Assembly (NCBI GenBank): GCA_049596455.1
Contig: JBMYLP010000007.1
Coordinates: forward strand, 7,275 to 71,274
Length of the DNA stretch: 64,000 bases
From: UBA7446 sp049596455
GTDB lineage: Bacteria; Bacteroidota; Bacteroidia; Flavobacteriales; Flavobacteriaceae
Reading direction: 5' to 3'
This document shows, in pieces, positions 53,154 to 62,443 of the stretch. The stretch's first letter is position 1. Every line of letters begins with the position of its first letter. The translations under genes were made by a program, and so were the position numbers. The notes under the pieces are model-generated. The model did no database searches, had not been told where the DNA came from, and saw only the letters and a list, made by a program, of their open reading frames with translations.

Positions 53154-54026
53154 ATGCTAAAGGGGTTTATTCAAAAAGGCACGGCATTTTTGCAAAGTAT
53201 TCGTTTTGGTGATGAACGGTCTCTGTCACTTTACCAATTGTTGGAGCTTTATGTTTTGGGTGTTCTCAAAGGCGCACTTACCACAAGGGCAAGTAGTATT
53301 GCCTTTAGTTTTTTTATGGCGTTGTTTCCGTTCCTGATATTTGTCCTTAACCTTATTCCGTTTGTTCCTATCGAAAATATCGAGGATACCTTTTCATCAT
53401 TTTTTCTATCGGTAGCTCCGTCAGAAGCACAAGATTTTTTGAACAGTGTGCTGTATGATATTCAATCTAAACCCAGAAGAAGTTTACTTTCTTCCACATT
53501 TTTACTTTCCATTTTTTTTATGGGCAATGGGGTAAATGCCATTTTTGGAGGATTTAGTGAATCTATTCACGTAAGTCTTAGCAGGCATTTTATCAAGCAA
53601 TATATTTATGCTGTTGCTGTGGGTGTTTTGTTGGGATTGATGCTGTTAATTTCCATTGCCGGCTATTTGTTTTTTGAACTTTTAGTGGCACAAATTTTCG
53701 ATTTTGGATTTGAGCTCAGCCCGTGGGTACGCCTCTTGTTTTTCTTTGGAATGGCATATATGGTAAGCGCTATTTTATTTTACTTTGGTACACATCGTGG
53801 GTTTTCTAGTTTCTTTTCAGCAGGTGCTTTGGTGACCACTTTGTTGTTTGCACTAACCTCGTTTGGCTTTGGAATTTACCTTGACAATTTTGCCCAATAC
53901 AACCAACTTTATGGCTCTATAGGCGCAATCCTTATTTTGATGCTTTATATTTGGTTAAATGCGATAGTCTTGTTGTTGGGATTTGAACTCAATGCCTCTA
54001 TCGCAAAGCTAAAACAGTCTCGCTAA
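53154..54026 (+). CDS. YihY/BrkB-family membrane protein
   Basis: A 290-residue inner-membrane protein with six hydrophobic segments. The family signature region TTRASSIAFSFFMALFPFLIF starts the first segment, and the last segments contain YGSIGAILILMLYIWLNAIVLLLGFELNA. The family (YihY/virulence factor BrkB, once miscalled ribonuclease BN) has an unsettled role. The start of priA shares the A of its stop (TAATG), so both form one transcript. Confidence 0.88.
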   Translation: MLKGFIQKGTAFLQSIRFGDERSLSLYQLLELYVLGVLKGALTTRASSIAFSFFMALFPFLIFVLNLIPFVPIENIEDTFSSFFLSVAPSEAQDFLNSVLYDIQSKPRRSLLSSTFLLSIFFMGNGVNAIFGGFSESIHVSLSRHFIKQYIYAVAVGVLLGLMLLISIAGYLFFELLVAQIFDFGFELSPWVRLLFFFGMAYMVSAILFYFGTHRGFSSFFSAGALVTTLLFALTSFGFGIYLDNFAQYNQLYGSIGAILILMLYIWLNAIVLLLGFELNASIAKLKQSR

Positions 54027-56461
54027 TGCCATTTTTTTTAGATGTAATTCTTCCCTTACCGCTAAAGGAAACCTTTACCTATGCCATTACGCCAGCCGAG
54101 GCAGAGGTGCTAAAGCCCGGAATGCGCGTTGTGGTTCCGTTTGGCAAGCGAAAAATGTTTACGGCAATTGTTTTCAATGTCCACCAAAACATGCCAAAGG
54201 CTTATGAGCCAAAACAAATTGACAGCATTATTGATACACAGCCTATACTTGCTCCAGTACAAATTTCCTTTTTGCAATGGATAGCTTCCTACTACCAAGC
54301 TCCTTTGGGATTGGTGTTGCGAACAGCACTTCCTTCTGTGATGCTACTGGAAAGCGAAACGGAACTTATCATTAAAGAATGGAAAGTTGTATTGCCAACG
54401 CTATCCAAAAATGCCAAAAAATTATTGCAACAGGTGCAACCAAATAATACCCTGTCGTTATCTCAGGTGCAGCAGCTTATAGGAGTAAAAAATCCTTTCC
54501 CAGTTTTAAACGAGTTAGTTGAAGCAAAATATGCGGTATTAAAAGAGGAAGTGTATGCGCAATATCAGCCCAAAGAACAAACAGAAGTAGTGCTACATCC
54601 ACGCTTGAAAGACGATGACGCGCTAAAGCAGCAACTAGAAGCTTTGGCATCAAAACCAAAGCAGTATAAAACCCTTTTGACTTTTTTGAAGCAAAAAGAA
54701 GCCGTTGTGCTTTCAGATTTTTCCAAAATAGAAACCGTTAGTCCTTCATCTGTTCAGACCCTTATCAAGCACAATGTTTTGGTTAAACAAAAGCGGATTG
54801 TAGATCGTTTGCCTACCAAAACAATTCCAGACGAGCCACTTCTTACTCTAACATTACCGCAGAATAATGCCAAAACGGCCATCCAAAAAAGCTGGGAATC
54901 TAAGGCAATTACGTTGCTCCACGGGGTTACGGGTTCGGGGAAAACCGAAGTGTATATGCATTTGATTCAAGAGCAATTAACTGCTGGAAAACAAGTGCTG
55001 TTTTTGGTGCCTGAAATCAGCCTGACCACACAGCTCATGCAACGATTATATACGTTTTTTGGACAATATTTGGCAGTATATCACTCCAAATACAGTCCGC
55101 AAGAACGAGCCGAAACATGGGAAAAAATCAATCAAAATAATCCTAAAGCAAGATTGGTTTTGGGTGCGCGCTCGGCAGCTTTGCTCCCTTTTCATCAGTT
55201 GGGATTAATAATTATCGATGAGTCGCACGAAACCTCATACAAGCAATACGATGCTGCACCACGATATCACGCCCGAGATGCCGCACTGGTTTTGGCACAG
55301 ATGCACCACGCAAAAGTGTTGTTGGGGACTGCAACACCTAGTGTAGAAACCTATCGTCATGCCTCAACGGGCAAATACGGTTTGGTGTCACTTACCGAGC
55401 GTTTTCAAGACGCACAAATGCCCGAAATCCATTTTGTGGATCTGGCAGAAGCGTATCGAAAAAAGCAAATGAATGGGCATTTAGCGCAGTCACTTGTTCA
55501 AGCTATTGAACAAACCCTACAAGGGAAAAAACAAGTGTTGTTGTTTCAAAATCGGAGAGGATACGCCTCTTTTGTGGAGTGTAGCCAGTGCGCTCACGTA
55601 CCACAATGCCCAAGCTGTGATGTGAGTCTTACTTATCATCAGGTGAGCAATGAATTGCGCTGCCACTACTGTGGTTATTCGGAACAATATGCAGCCGCCT
55701 GTGCTGCTTGTGGCACGGTTTCGCCGCAAACTCAGGGATTGGGAACACAACAGTTGGAAGAAGAAATACAACAATTATTTCCTTCAGCACGTGTGGCGCG
55801 AATGGATTTAGACACTACCCGAAAAAAGCATGCGCATCAGAAACTGATTACGGCTTTTGCTCAAGGCGAAATTGATATTTTGATTGGAACGCAAATGGTA
55901 ACTAAAGGCTTGGATTTTAAACACGTTACCTTAGTTGGTGTACTATCTGCAGATAACTTTTTACATTTTCCAGATTTTAGGGCACACGAACGCGCTTTTC
56001 AAGTGCTGACGCAGGTGGCAGGTCGTGCGGGAAGATTTGGAGATAACAGCAAGGTTTTGGTGCAAACTTTTCAGCCCAGCCACCCTGTGCTAAAATTTGT
56101 TCAGCAGTACGATTACACTTCTTTTTTTGAGCAACAAATTCAACAAAGACAGCAGTTTGGCTACCCTCCATTTATGCGCATCATTCGAATAGAATTGCGG
56201 CATAAAAACATGTCCTCGCTTATCGATGCTAGCTCGTGGCTAAAACAAGGATTACAGGAACGCTTTTCCTATGTGTTGGGACCTGCTCCGCCTCTTGTAG
56301 GCAGACAACGCAACTATTACATTTTGCATACACTCATCAAACTACCACTTGAGGTGTCTACATCAGCCGCCAAAACACGTCTTGCTGCCTTGTTGCACAG
56401 CTTTGCGCAAGTGGGTGCTTTTAAGCAGGTTAAGGTGTCAATTGATGTGGATCCGCAATAA
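54026..56461 (+). CDS. priA: Primosomal protein N' (replication restart helicase)
   Basis: The 811-residue helicase restarts stalled forks. The N-terminal 3'-end-binding domain (about 1-105) is followed by helicase motifs: Walker A GVTGSGKTEVYMHLI near 300 and DESHETSYKQ for motif II. The zinc-binding insertion near 518-560 has the cysteines CSQCAHVPQCPSCDVS, CHYCGYS and CAACG. A C-terminal GTQMVTKGLDFKHVTLVG and QVAGRAGRFG follow. The gene shares TAATG with BrkB. Confidence 0.97.
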   Translation: MPFFLDVILPLPLKETFTYAITPAEAEVLKPGMRVVVPFGKRKMFTAIVFNVHQNMPKAYEPKQIDSIIDTQPILAPVQISFLQWIASYYQAPLGLVLRTALPSVMLLESETELIIKEWKVVLPTLSKNAKKLLQQVQPNNTLSLSQVQQLIGVKNPFPVLNELVEAKYAVLKEEVYAQYQPKEQTEVVLHPRLKDDDALKQQLEALASKPKQYKTLLTFLKQKEAVVLSDFSKIETVSPSSVQTLIKHNVLVKQKRIVDRLPTKTIPDEPLLTLTLPQNNAKTAIQKSWESKAITLLHGVTGSGKTEVYMHLIQEQLTAGKQVLFLVPEISLTTQLMQRLYTFFGQYLAVYHSKYSPQERAETWEKINQNNPKARLVLGARSAALLPFHQLGLIIIDESHETSYKQYDAAPRYHARDAALVLAQMHHAKVLLGTATPSVETYRHASTGKYGLVSLTERFQDAQMPEIHFVDLAEAYRKKQMNGHLAQSLVQAIEQTLQGKKQVLLFQNRRGYASFVECSQCAHVPQCPSCDVSLTYHQVSNELRCHYCGYSEQYAAACAACGTVSPQTQGLGTQQLEEEIQQLFPSARVARMDLDTTRKKHAHQKLITAFAQGEIDILIGTQMVTKGLDFKHVTLVGVLSADNFLHFPDFRAHERAFQVLTQVAGRAGRFGDNSKVLVQTFQPSHPVLKFVQQYDYTSFFEQQIQQRQQFGYPPFMRIIRIELRHKNMSSLIDASSWLKQGLQERFSYVLGPAPPLVGRQRNYYILHTLIKLPLEVSTSAAKTRLAALLHSFAQVGAFKQVKVSIDVDPQ

Positions 56462-56527
56462 TTGCACGAACAGGTTTGTACAAGCAAATAAAATCCGTAT
56501 TTTCGCCGTCCAATTAAAAAATCATTT

Positions 56528-56866
56528 ATGAACCATTACGAAACTGTTTTCATATTGAATCCCGTTTTATCTGAAGATCAGGTAAAGGAAGCAGTAGAAA
56601 AGTATGAGACGTTTATAACGTCTCGCGGAGGCGAGATTGTCGCCAAAGAGGATTGGGGCTTGAAAAAGTTTGCCTATCCCATTCAGAACAAAAAAAGTGG
56701 CTTTTATCACTTACTTGATTTCAAACTTGATGGCGAAGCCATTGAGCCTTTTGAAGTGGAGTTCCGTCGCGATGAGCGCATCATGCGCTACCTTACGGTA
56801 AAATTAGACAAGCACGCAGAGGCTTGGGCTGTTAAGAGAAGAGAACGTTTAACTGAAAAAGCATAA
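56528..56866 (+). CDS. rpsF: 30S ribosomal protein S6
   Basis: A 112-residue S6 with the N-terminus MNHYETVFILNPVLSEDQVK and the C-terminal VEFRRDERIMRYLTVKLDKH. S6 binds S18 on the 30S platform. It is first in the conserved rpsF-rpsR-rplI operon and lies 66 bases after priA. No single-stranded-binding-protein gene is inserted, as is usual for Bacteroidota. Confidence 0.97.
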   Translation: MNHYETVFILNPVLSEDQVKEAVEKYETFITSRGGEIVAKEDWGLKKFAYPIQNKKSGFYHLLDFKLDGEAIEPFEVEFRRDERIMRYLTVKLDKHAEAWAVKRRERLTEKA

Positions 56867-56869
56867 GCC

Positions 56870-57163
56870 ATGTCAATTGAGCAAGAAAGTAAAGGCGGAA
56901 AGCAAGGGGAAATTCGGTATTTGACCCCTTTAGATATTGAAACATCAAAAGCCAAAAAATACTGCCGTTTCAAAAAAGCGGGTATCAAGTATATCGACTA
57001 TAAAGACGCAGATTATTTGTTGAGATTTGTTAACGAACAAGGTAAAATTTTACCACGTCGTTTAACAGGGACATCACTTAAATATCAACGTAAATTATCG
57101 GTTTCCATCAAGCGTGCGCGCCACTTGGCGTTAATGCCATATGTTGCCGATATGCTAAAATAA
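56870..57163 (+). CDS. rpsR: 30S ribosomal protein S18
   Basis: A 97-residue S18. The core reads KKYCRFKKAGIKYIDYKD, ADYLLRFVNEQGKILPRRLTG and KYQRKLSVSIKRARHLALMP. A 25-residue N-terminal extension (EQESKGGKQGEIRYLTPLDI) precedes the core, typical of Bacteroidota. It is in the rpsF-rpsR-rplI operon, 3 bases after rpsF. Confidence 0.97.
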   Translation: MSIEQESKGGKQGEIRYLTPLDIETSKAKKYCRFKKAGIKYIDYKDADYLLRFVNEQGKILPRRLTGTSLKYQRKLSVSIKRARHLALMPYVADMLK

Positions 57164-57168
57164 TTGCC

Positions 57169-57627
57169 ATGGAACTTATTTTAAAACAAGACGTTGAGAA
57201 CCTAGGGTTTAAAGACGATATCGTAACAGTTAAAAATGGCTACGGACGTAATTTTTTGATTCCACAAGGCTTGGCTATTTTGGCTACTTCTTCTGCCAAA
57301 AAAGTATTGGCAGAAAACCTAAAGCAACGCGCTTTTAAAGAGCAAAAGCTTATTGAAGATGCGCAAAAGCAAGCCAAAGACTTAGCCAAACTGGAGCTGA
57401 AAATTGAAGCAAAAGCTGGTGCTGGAAACAAATTATTTGGTTCTGTGGGCACGATAGATTTGGAAGCTGCGCTTTCAAAAGCAGGGCAACCTGTGGAGCG
57501 TAAATGTATTAAACTTCCAGGTGGAACTGTAAAGACTTTAGGCAAACATACAGCTAGCATCCGACTTCATCGTGAGGTTTTTGCTGACGTAGCGTTTGAA
57601 GTGACTAAAGCTACTGAAAAGGAATAA
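57169..57627 (+). CDS. rplI: 50S ribosomal protein L9
   Basis: A 152-residue L9: the N-domain MELILKQDVENLGFKDDIVTVKNGYGRNFLIPQG, then the long central helix (about 40-75) and the C-domain (GAGNKLFGSVGTIDLEAAL). The length and order are normal. It ends the S6-S18-L9 operon before a terminator. Confidence 0.97.
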   Translation: MELILKQDVENLGFKDDIVTVKNGYGRNFLIPQGLAILATSSAKKVLAENLKQRAFKEQKLIEDAQKQAKDLAKLELKIEAKAGAGNKLFGSVGTIDLEAALSKAGQPVERKCIKLPGGTVKTLGKHTASIRLHREVFADVAFEVTKATEKE

Positions 57628-57648
57628 AATTGCCTTTTTTTAAAACAT

Positions 57649-57672
57649 AAAGCCGCTTTTTGCGGCTTTTTT
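57649..57672 (+). terminator. Terminator after rplI
   Basis: An 8-bp stem AAAGCCGC/GCGGCTTT with a 5-base T loop and a long T run, 21 bases after the rplI stop. Confidence 0.92.
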
Positions 57673-57706
57673 TCGTTAAAAGCTGATATTTGTATAAATT
57701 GTTGCC

Positions 57707-59077
57707 ATGGCACAAAAACCTAGTATTCCAAAAGGCACCCGCGATTTTTTGCCAGCCGATGTTGCGCGTCGTTCGTATGTGATTGATATTATCAAAACTC
57801 AATTTGAGCGATTTGGCTTTTTGCCTGTCGAAACGCCCGCTATGGAAAAGTCAGCCACATTACAAGGTAAATATGGCGAAGAAGGAGATCGGTTGATGTT
57901 TAATATTTTAAACTCTGGTGAAAAAGTAAAAAAAGCCGATCTTGAAGCGTTGACAAAAAACAATCTTGGGCGTTTTACGCAGTCTATTTCCGAAAAGGCG
58001 TTACGCTACGATTTGACTGTTCCTTTTGCGCGGTTTGTGGTGCAACATCAAAACGAATTAACGTTTCCGTTCAAACGTTATCAGGTGCAATCGGTTTGGC
58101 GCGCTGACAGACCACAACGGGGTCGTTTTCAAGAATTTACACAATGCGACGCCGATGTTGTGGGTGCTGTAAGTCCTGTTTTAGAAGCAGAATGTATTCA
58201 ATTGTTTGATGCTGTTTTTAGTGAACTCCATTTAAAAGACGCTACGATTCGCATCAATCATCGTGGTATTTTGTCGGGTATTGCAACTTATTTGGGTGCG
58301 CCCGAACGCATTACTGATTTTACCGTTGCGCTAGACAAACTTGATAAAATTGGTGCATCTGGTGTGTTTGATGAATTGCGTCAAAAAGGATTTGATGATG
58401 ATTCGCTTTCAAAACTTTCCCCATTACTAGAACTTTCAGGTACAATCGACACACAACTAGATACGCTTGAATCCATCCTTTCTGACCAGCCTGCGGCACT
58501 TGAGGGCATCACTCATTTACGAGATGTATTGCGTTTTGTTTCCCCTTTACATGTTAGCAATTTGGCGTTTGATTTGACTTTGGCGCGTGGATTAAATTAT
58601 TACACAGGTATCATTTTTGAAATTGCTCCGCCAAAATCGGTTGCTATGGGTTCTATAGGTGCAGGAGGTCGTTATGATGATTTGACAGCACTTTTTGGGC
58701 TTAAAGACATGCACGGACTTGGTATATCGTTTGGTTTGGATCGCTTATGCATGGTCCTCGAAGAATTAGATTTATACCCTAAAACGGTACAGCAATCAGT
58801 TGACATTGTCGTATTGCATTTTGGCGATATCTACCTGCAAGATCTTGTTCCTTATATTTCCAAATGGCGCACTGCTGGACTTCGAGTATTGACATACCCC
58901 ACCAGCCATAAGCTAAAAAAGCAAATGCAGTTTGCAAACCAATCTAATGCACCTTGGGCATTATTTTACGGAGAAGAAGAACAAAAAGAAGGCTTTTTAT
59001 CGATTAAAAATATGGTAGATGGGACAATGACAAAAATAAAACTCGACGCGCTTGATGCAGCTAAATTTATGAGTTAA
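57707..59077 (+). CDS. hisS: Histidyl-tRNA synthetase
   Basis: A class II synthetase charging tRNA-His. The 456-residue protein has PKGTRDFLPADVARR at the N-terminus, motif 2 in VWRADRPQRGRFQEFTQCD, the histidine-specific LARGLNYYTGIIFEI and motif 3 LGISFGLDRLCMVL, followed by the anticodon-binding domain. It starts 35 bases after the rplI terminator. Its end overlaps the convergent XRE gene by 11 bases. Confidence 0.97.
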   Translation: MAQKPSIPKGTRDFLPADVARRSYVIDIIKTQFERFGFLPVETPAMEKSATLQGKYGEEGDRLMFNILNSGEKVKKADLEALTKNNLGRFTQSISEKALRYDLTVPFARFVVQHQNELTFPFKRYQVQSVWRADRPQRGRFQEFTQCDADVVGAVSPVLEAECIQLFDAVFSELHLKDATIRINHRGILSGIATYLGAPERITDFTVALDKLDKIGASGVFDELRQKGFDDDSLSKLSPLLELSGTIDTQLDTLESILSDQPAALEGITHLRDVLRFVSPLHVSNLAFDLTLARGLNYYTGIIFEIAPPKSVAMGSIGAGGRYDDLTALFGLKDMHGLGISFGLDRLCMVLEELDLYPKTVQQSVDIVVLHFGDIYLQDLVPYISKWRTAGLRVLTYPTSHKLKKQMQFANQSNAPWALFYGEEEQKEGFLSIKNMVDGTMTKIKLDALDAAKFMS

Positions 59078-59348
59078 TCTTATTGATTTCTTTTTCTATT
59101 TCACGGATTTGATCTTTTATTCGCTCAATAACCTCTTTGTTATTCGACTCTTTTCCAGTAAGAAGCCAATCTAAACTGTATTCCGGAAAATTTTTTGCTA
59201 TTCCAGTAAGCACTTCATGACTAACACTTGACTGTCGTCTAAGGCAAGTGGAAACTGAATTTTGACCTGCTCCAATAATGCGTTCAAATTTTGAAATGGA
59301 GAGGTTTTTTTCAGATAAGATTTGGCGTAATCTGTCGTGAATTGTCAT
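59067..59348 (-). CDS. XRE-family helix-turn-helix regulator
   Basis: A 93-residue small regulator. Residues 1-60 are a HTH_XRE domain (LRQILSEKNLSISKFERIIG, GQNSVSTCLRRQSSVS), and residues 66-93 a charged coiled coil (VIERIKDQIREIEKEINKINS) for dimerisation. It overlaps the end of hisS by 11 bases on the opposite strand. It has an exact -7 box 4 bases before its ATG. Its target is not visible; the small membrane protein and SulP genes are nearby. Confidence 0.85.
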   Translation of the reverse strand: MTIHDRLRQILSEKNLSISKFERIIGAGQNSVSTCLRRQSSVSHEVLTGIAKNFPEYSLDWLLTGKESNNKEVIERIKDQIREIEKEINKINS

Positions 59349-59352
59349 AATT

Positions 59353-59360
59353 CAAAGATA
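59353..59360 (-). promoter_or_regulatory. -7 element of the XRE gene
   Basis: On the minus strand TATCTTTG matches TAnnTTTG exactly and ends 4 bases before the ATG, predicting a leaderless mRNA. Confidence 0.6.
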
Positions 59361-59511
59361 TCGGGGTTTTTGCTAAATTTTGTTCAAAAAATATATCAAA
59401 AAATAACATTACGCTAACATTTTTTTATTGTAAATTTTAAACTAAAACATATATGATAAAAATGCGTTTCATTTTAACATGGATTTATAAGATGTAATTC
59501 AAATAAAAGTG

Positions 59512-59519
59512 TATTTTTG
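59512..59519 (+). promoter_or_regulatory. Candidate -7 element of the 59522 gene
   Basis: TATTTTTG matches TAnnTTTG exactly just before the TTG at 59522. The preceding 160 bases are very AT-rich and hold no gene. Confidence 0.4.
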
Positions 59520-59521
59520 AT

Positions 59522-59875
59522 TTGCTAAAAAAAGGACATAACTACGTGGTGCAGCAGCAGACTTTTTTATTTTTTTCACAAGCAACAATAAAGTCTTTGT
59601 TGGTTGTGGTGCTTTTGTCACAAGTTGCAACCATTGCCATTTCTGCATTTGACTTTTCGCATCACGATGCATATGTAGTGTCGCAAGAAAGTGAAGAGCC
59701 AAAGCCTAAAGAAGGTAAAAACGCATATGATTATTTGGAGGAGAGCAAGTTTTTAATTGCCGACATTCCCGTATTTGCGTTTTTTTCAGATGAAATTTTG
59801 AACACCTTTCACAAAGAAGGTGTATTTTTTGAGGTAACAAATACGTTGGATTCTCCACCTCCTGAAGTAGCTTAA
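59522..59875 (+). CDS. Small single-pass membrane protein upstream of sulP
   Basis: A 117-residue open frame from TTG 59522; GTG 59546 or 59549 is an equally possible start, since the -7 box predicts transcription near 59524. A hydrophobic segment (about 22-42, ATIKSLLVVVLLSQVATIAI) precedes a probably periplasmic acidic domain with SQESEEPKPKEGKNAYDYLE and FFSDEILNTF. It was not recognised. It lies 50 bases before the SulP gene, same strand, so it may be part of that transcript. Confidence 0.55.
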   Translation: MLKKGHNYVVQQQTFLFFSQATIKSLLVVVLLSQVATIAISAFDFSHHDAYVVSQESEEPKPKEGKNAYDYLEESKFLIADIPVFAFFSDEILNTFHKEGVFFEVTNTLDSPPPEVA

Positions 59876-59925
59876 GCACTTTCGAAACCTCAATTCTAAA
59901 TTTCACATTTACCTAAATACATAAA

Positions 59926-61782
59926 ATGAAAAAAGCATTCGTTCATATAAAGGGCGATATCTTTGGCGGACTAACCGCAGGTATCGTAGCGCTTCCCTTG
60001 GCCTTAGCATTTGGTGTTTCCTCTGGATTGGGACCCACCGCAGGTTTATACGGCGCTATATTTTTAAGTTTCTTTGCCGCACTTTTAGGCGGTACTAATA
60101 CCCAGATTTCTGGGCCAACGGCTCCTATGACAGCGGTGAGTATGGTAATCATCAGCACGCTTATTGCAGCTAACGACGGCAGTGTCGAAAAGGCCTTGCC
60201 CATTATTCTGGCGGTTTTTATGCTTGCTGGTTTAATGCAAGTTGGACTTGGATTTCTTAAACTCGGAAAATACATTCGCTATATTCCGTATCCTGTAGTA
60301 TCGGGTTTCATGACCGCTATAGGTCTTATTATTTTGATAACACAAATCCTTCCTGTGTTGGGCTATTATGCCAAAGAAGACACTGCTTATGTGGAAACAT
60401 TTAAGCCACAAGCCGAAGCCATTATTTTAGGTAATATTCTGGATGAGGAAGCAGGCGAGGGGTTACTCGTTTTAGAAGATTTCACTGAAACGGTTTCTAG
60501 AGGAGAAGCCATTACAGATTCAGAAATTTTAGAGGAATCACAAACATTAGCTGCCAAAAATGCTTCGGGAGTTTTAGGCGCACTGCGCGTGATGCCAAGT
60601 GCACTAAAAAACATCAGTTGGATAGAATTTTTACTTGCACTGGGTACCATTTTTATCATTTATGGGTTTAAGCGCATCACCACGGCTGTTCCAAGCACAT
60701 TAGTAGCTTTGGTGGTTATGACTGGTGTTGCCATCCTATTTGTGCCTAATTATCGCCCCATCACAGCTATTCCGCAAGGATTTCCGATGCCTAAATGGGA
60801 AATCTTCACGGAGTTGAGTATTGGACAACTTCTTCCATATGTATTTACGGCGCTTACGCTATCGCTTTTGGGTGCAATTGACTCATTGCTAACAAGTGTA
60901 GTTGCAGACAACATGACCAAAACCCGCCACAAACCCAATAAAGAACTTATTGGGCAAGGAATTGGAAACAGTATCTCTGCTATGTTTGGTGGTATACCTG
61001 GAGCGGGAGCAACCATTCGAACGGTAGTAAATATCAACTCGGGAGGTAAAACACGTATTTCGGGTATGTTTGCCGGTATCGTTTTATTACTGATTTTGTT
61101 GTTGTTTAGTTCTGCTGCGTCAACCATTCCTGCTGCTGTACTTGCTGGTATTTTGGTAACGGTTGGTATTGGTGTTATGGACTACAAGGGGCTACGTGCT
61201 ATACCATCATTGCCTAGAGATCTTAAAATAGGTAAGCTAGGTATAAGTTCAGAAGTGGTTGTGATGCTTGCTGTGATGCTGCTTTCTACTTTTTGGAATT
61301 TAGTTTATGCTGTTGGAATAGGCCTTGTTATGGCATCGTTGATGTTTATGAAAAAGATTGGAGACCTCACCGAAAGTCAGTCTAAGGTATCCACTGGAAG
61401 TAAAGAAAAACTTTGGGATGACGAAACGGCTTACGCTGAGCTTAAAAGCGATAAAATTGCGATTAAACACATCAACGGGCCATTGTTTTTTGGATCTACA
61501 GACGGTTTTAGCAGGCTAGCAAAGGAAATCCCGAAAGAAGCAGCCACAGTACTATTCCGCTTTGATCGTATGGATTATATTGATCAATCTGGACTGTATG
61601 CCCTTGAGGATTTAGTGGTAGATTTAGCTAAAGAAAATAAGACAGTGTTCTTTATTCATTTACCTAAGCAACCGCGCTATATGATGGAGCGTATTCGTTT
61701 GGTGCCACGATTGGTTCCAGCAGCAAATATTTTTGAGGAGCTGCCAGATTTTTTAAAACACATTAAATCACTAAATAAATAA
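59926..61782 (+). CDS. SulP-family anion transporter, BicA-like
   Basis: A 618-residue transporter with about 12 membrane segments (1-470) and a C-terminal STAS domain (about 490-600, FDRMDYIDQSGLYALEDL). Core motifs are GLTAGIVALPLALAFGVSSG and GGTNTQISGPTAPMTAVS. SulP proteins carry sulfate, or bicarbonate as in cyanobacterial BicA. The carbonic anhydrase gene 7 bases downstream makes bicarbonate uptake the best reading. An insertion in residues about 150-220 is acidic and poorly conserved. Confidence 0.9.
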   Translation: MKKAFVHIKGDIFGGLTAGIVALPLALAFGVSSGLGPTAGLYGAIFLSFFAALLGGTNTQISGPTAPMTAVSMVIISTLIAANDGSVEKALPIILAVFMLAGLMQVGLGFLKLGKYIRYIPYPVVSGFMTAIGLIILITQILPVLGYYAKEDTAYVETFKPQAEAIILGNILDEEAGEGLLVLEDFTETVSRGEAITDSEILEESQTLAAKNASGVLGALRVMPSALKNISWIEFLLALGTIFIIYGFKRITTAVPSTLVALVVMTGVAILFVPNYRPITAIPQGFPMPKWEIFTELSIGQLLPYVFTALTLSLLGAIDSLLTSVVADNMTKTRHKPNKELIGQGIGNSISAMFGGIPGAGATIRTVVNINSGGKTRISGMFAGIVLLLILLLFSSAASTIPAAVLAGILVTVGIGVMDYKGLRAIPSLPRDLKIGKLGISSEVVVMLAVMLLSTFWNLVYAVGIGLVMASLMFMKKIGDLTESQSKVSTGSKEKLWDDETAYAELKSDKIAIKHINGPLFFGSTDGFSRLAKEIPKEAATVLFRFDRMDYIDQSGLYALEDLVVDLAKENKTVFFIHLPKQPRYMMERIRLVPRLVPAANIFEELPDFLKHIKSLNK

Positions 61783-61789
61783 TTGAATT

Positions 61790-62419
61790 ATGAGAAAAGA
61801 TATTTTAACAGCAGAAGCGCAAGCACAACTCACACCAGAAATAGTGCTTGAAAATCTAAAAAAAGGCAACCACAATTACACTAACGATTCGCTTACACAA
61901 GCGAACAATAGCGATTTGCGTGCGGCCTGTGTTTCGGGTCAGGCACCACAGGCTATTGTGCTTTCGTGCATAGATTCACGTGTAGTTGTAGAAGAGGTTT
62001 TTGACCAGGCTCTGGGCGATGTATTTGTTGCTCGTGTTGCTGGAAATTTTGTGAATACCGACATTGTTGCAAGCATGGAATATGCGTGTAAGGTTGCCGG
62101 AAGTAAACTTATTGTGGTGTTAGGTCATGAAGGATGTGGTGCTGTAAAAGCAGCCTGTGACGGCGTTGAGCTTGGAAATATTACCGCGTTACTTGCTAAT
62201 ATTCAACCAGCGGTAGATAGCGTAAAAGCAACAGTTGAAGGCCCTCATGATAGTGGAAACACCCCTTTTGTAAATGCAGCAATTGCTGAAAATGTACAAC
62301 ACACTATTGCTGAAATTCGCAATATGAGTTCAATCCTTTCAGAGCTTGAAGCAGAAGGGAGCATTGCCATTAAAGGCGGTGTTTATCAGCTTGGAAGTGG
62401 CGAAGTTCACTGGCTATAG
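61790..62419 (+). CDS. Beta-class carbonic anhydrase
   Basis: A 209-residue beta-carbonic anhydrase. The zinc ligands are Cys60, His113 and Cys116, with the Asp62-Arg64 dyad (SCIDSRV and GHEGCGA). The enzyme interconverts CO2 and bicarbonate. It sits 7 bases after SulP, a pair noted in proteorhodopsin-bearing marine flavobacteria and linked there to anaplerotic carbon fixation. It has a clear terminator downstream. No signal peptide is seen, so it is cytoplasmic. Confidence 0.95.
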   Translation: MRKDILTAEAQAQLTPEIVLENLKKGNHNYTNDSLTQANNSDLRAACVSGQAPQAIVLSCIDSRVVVEEVFDQALGDVFVARVAGNFVNTDIVASMEYACKVAGSKLIVVLGHEGCGAVKAACDGVELGNITALLANIQPAVDSVKATVEGPHDSGNTPFVNAAIAENVQHTIAEIRNMSSILSELEAEGSIAIKGGVYQLGSGEVHWL

Positions 62420-62443
62420 CTGTCTAGCTTATATGCAAATTAT

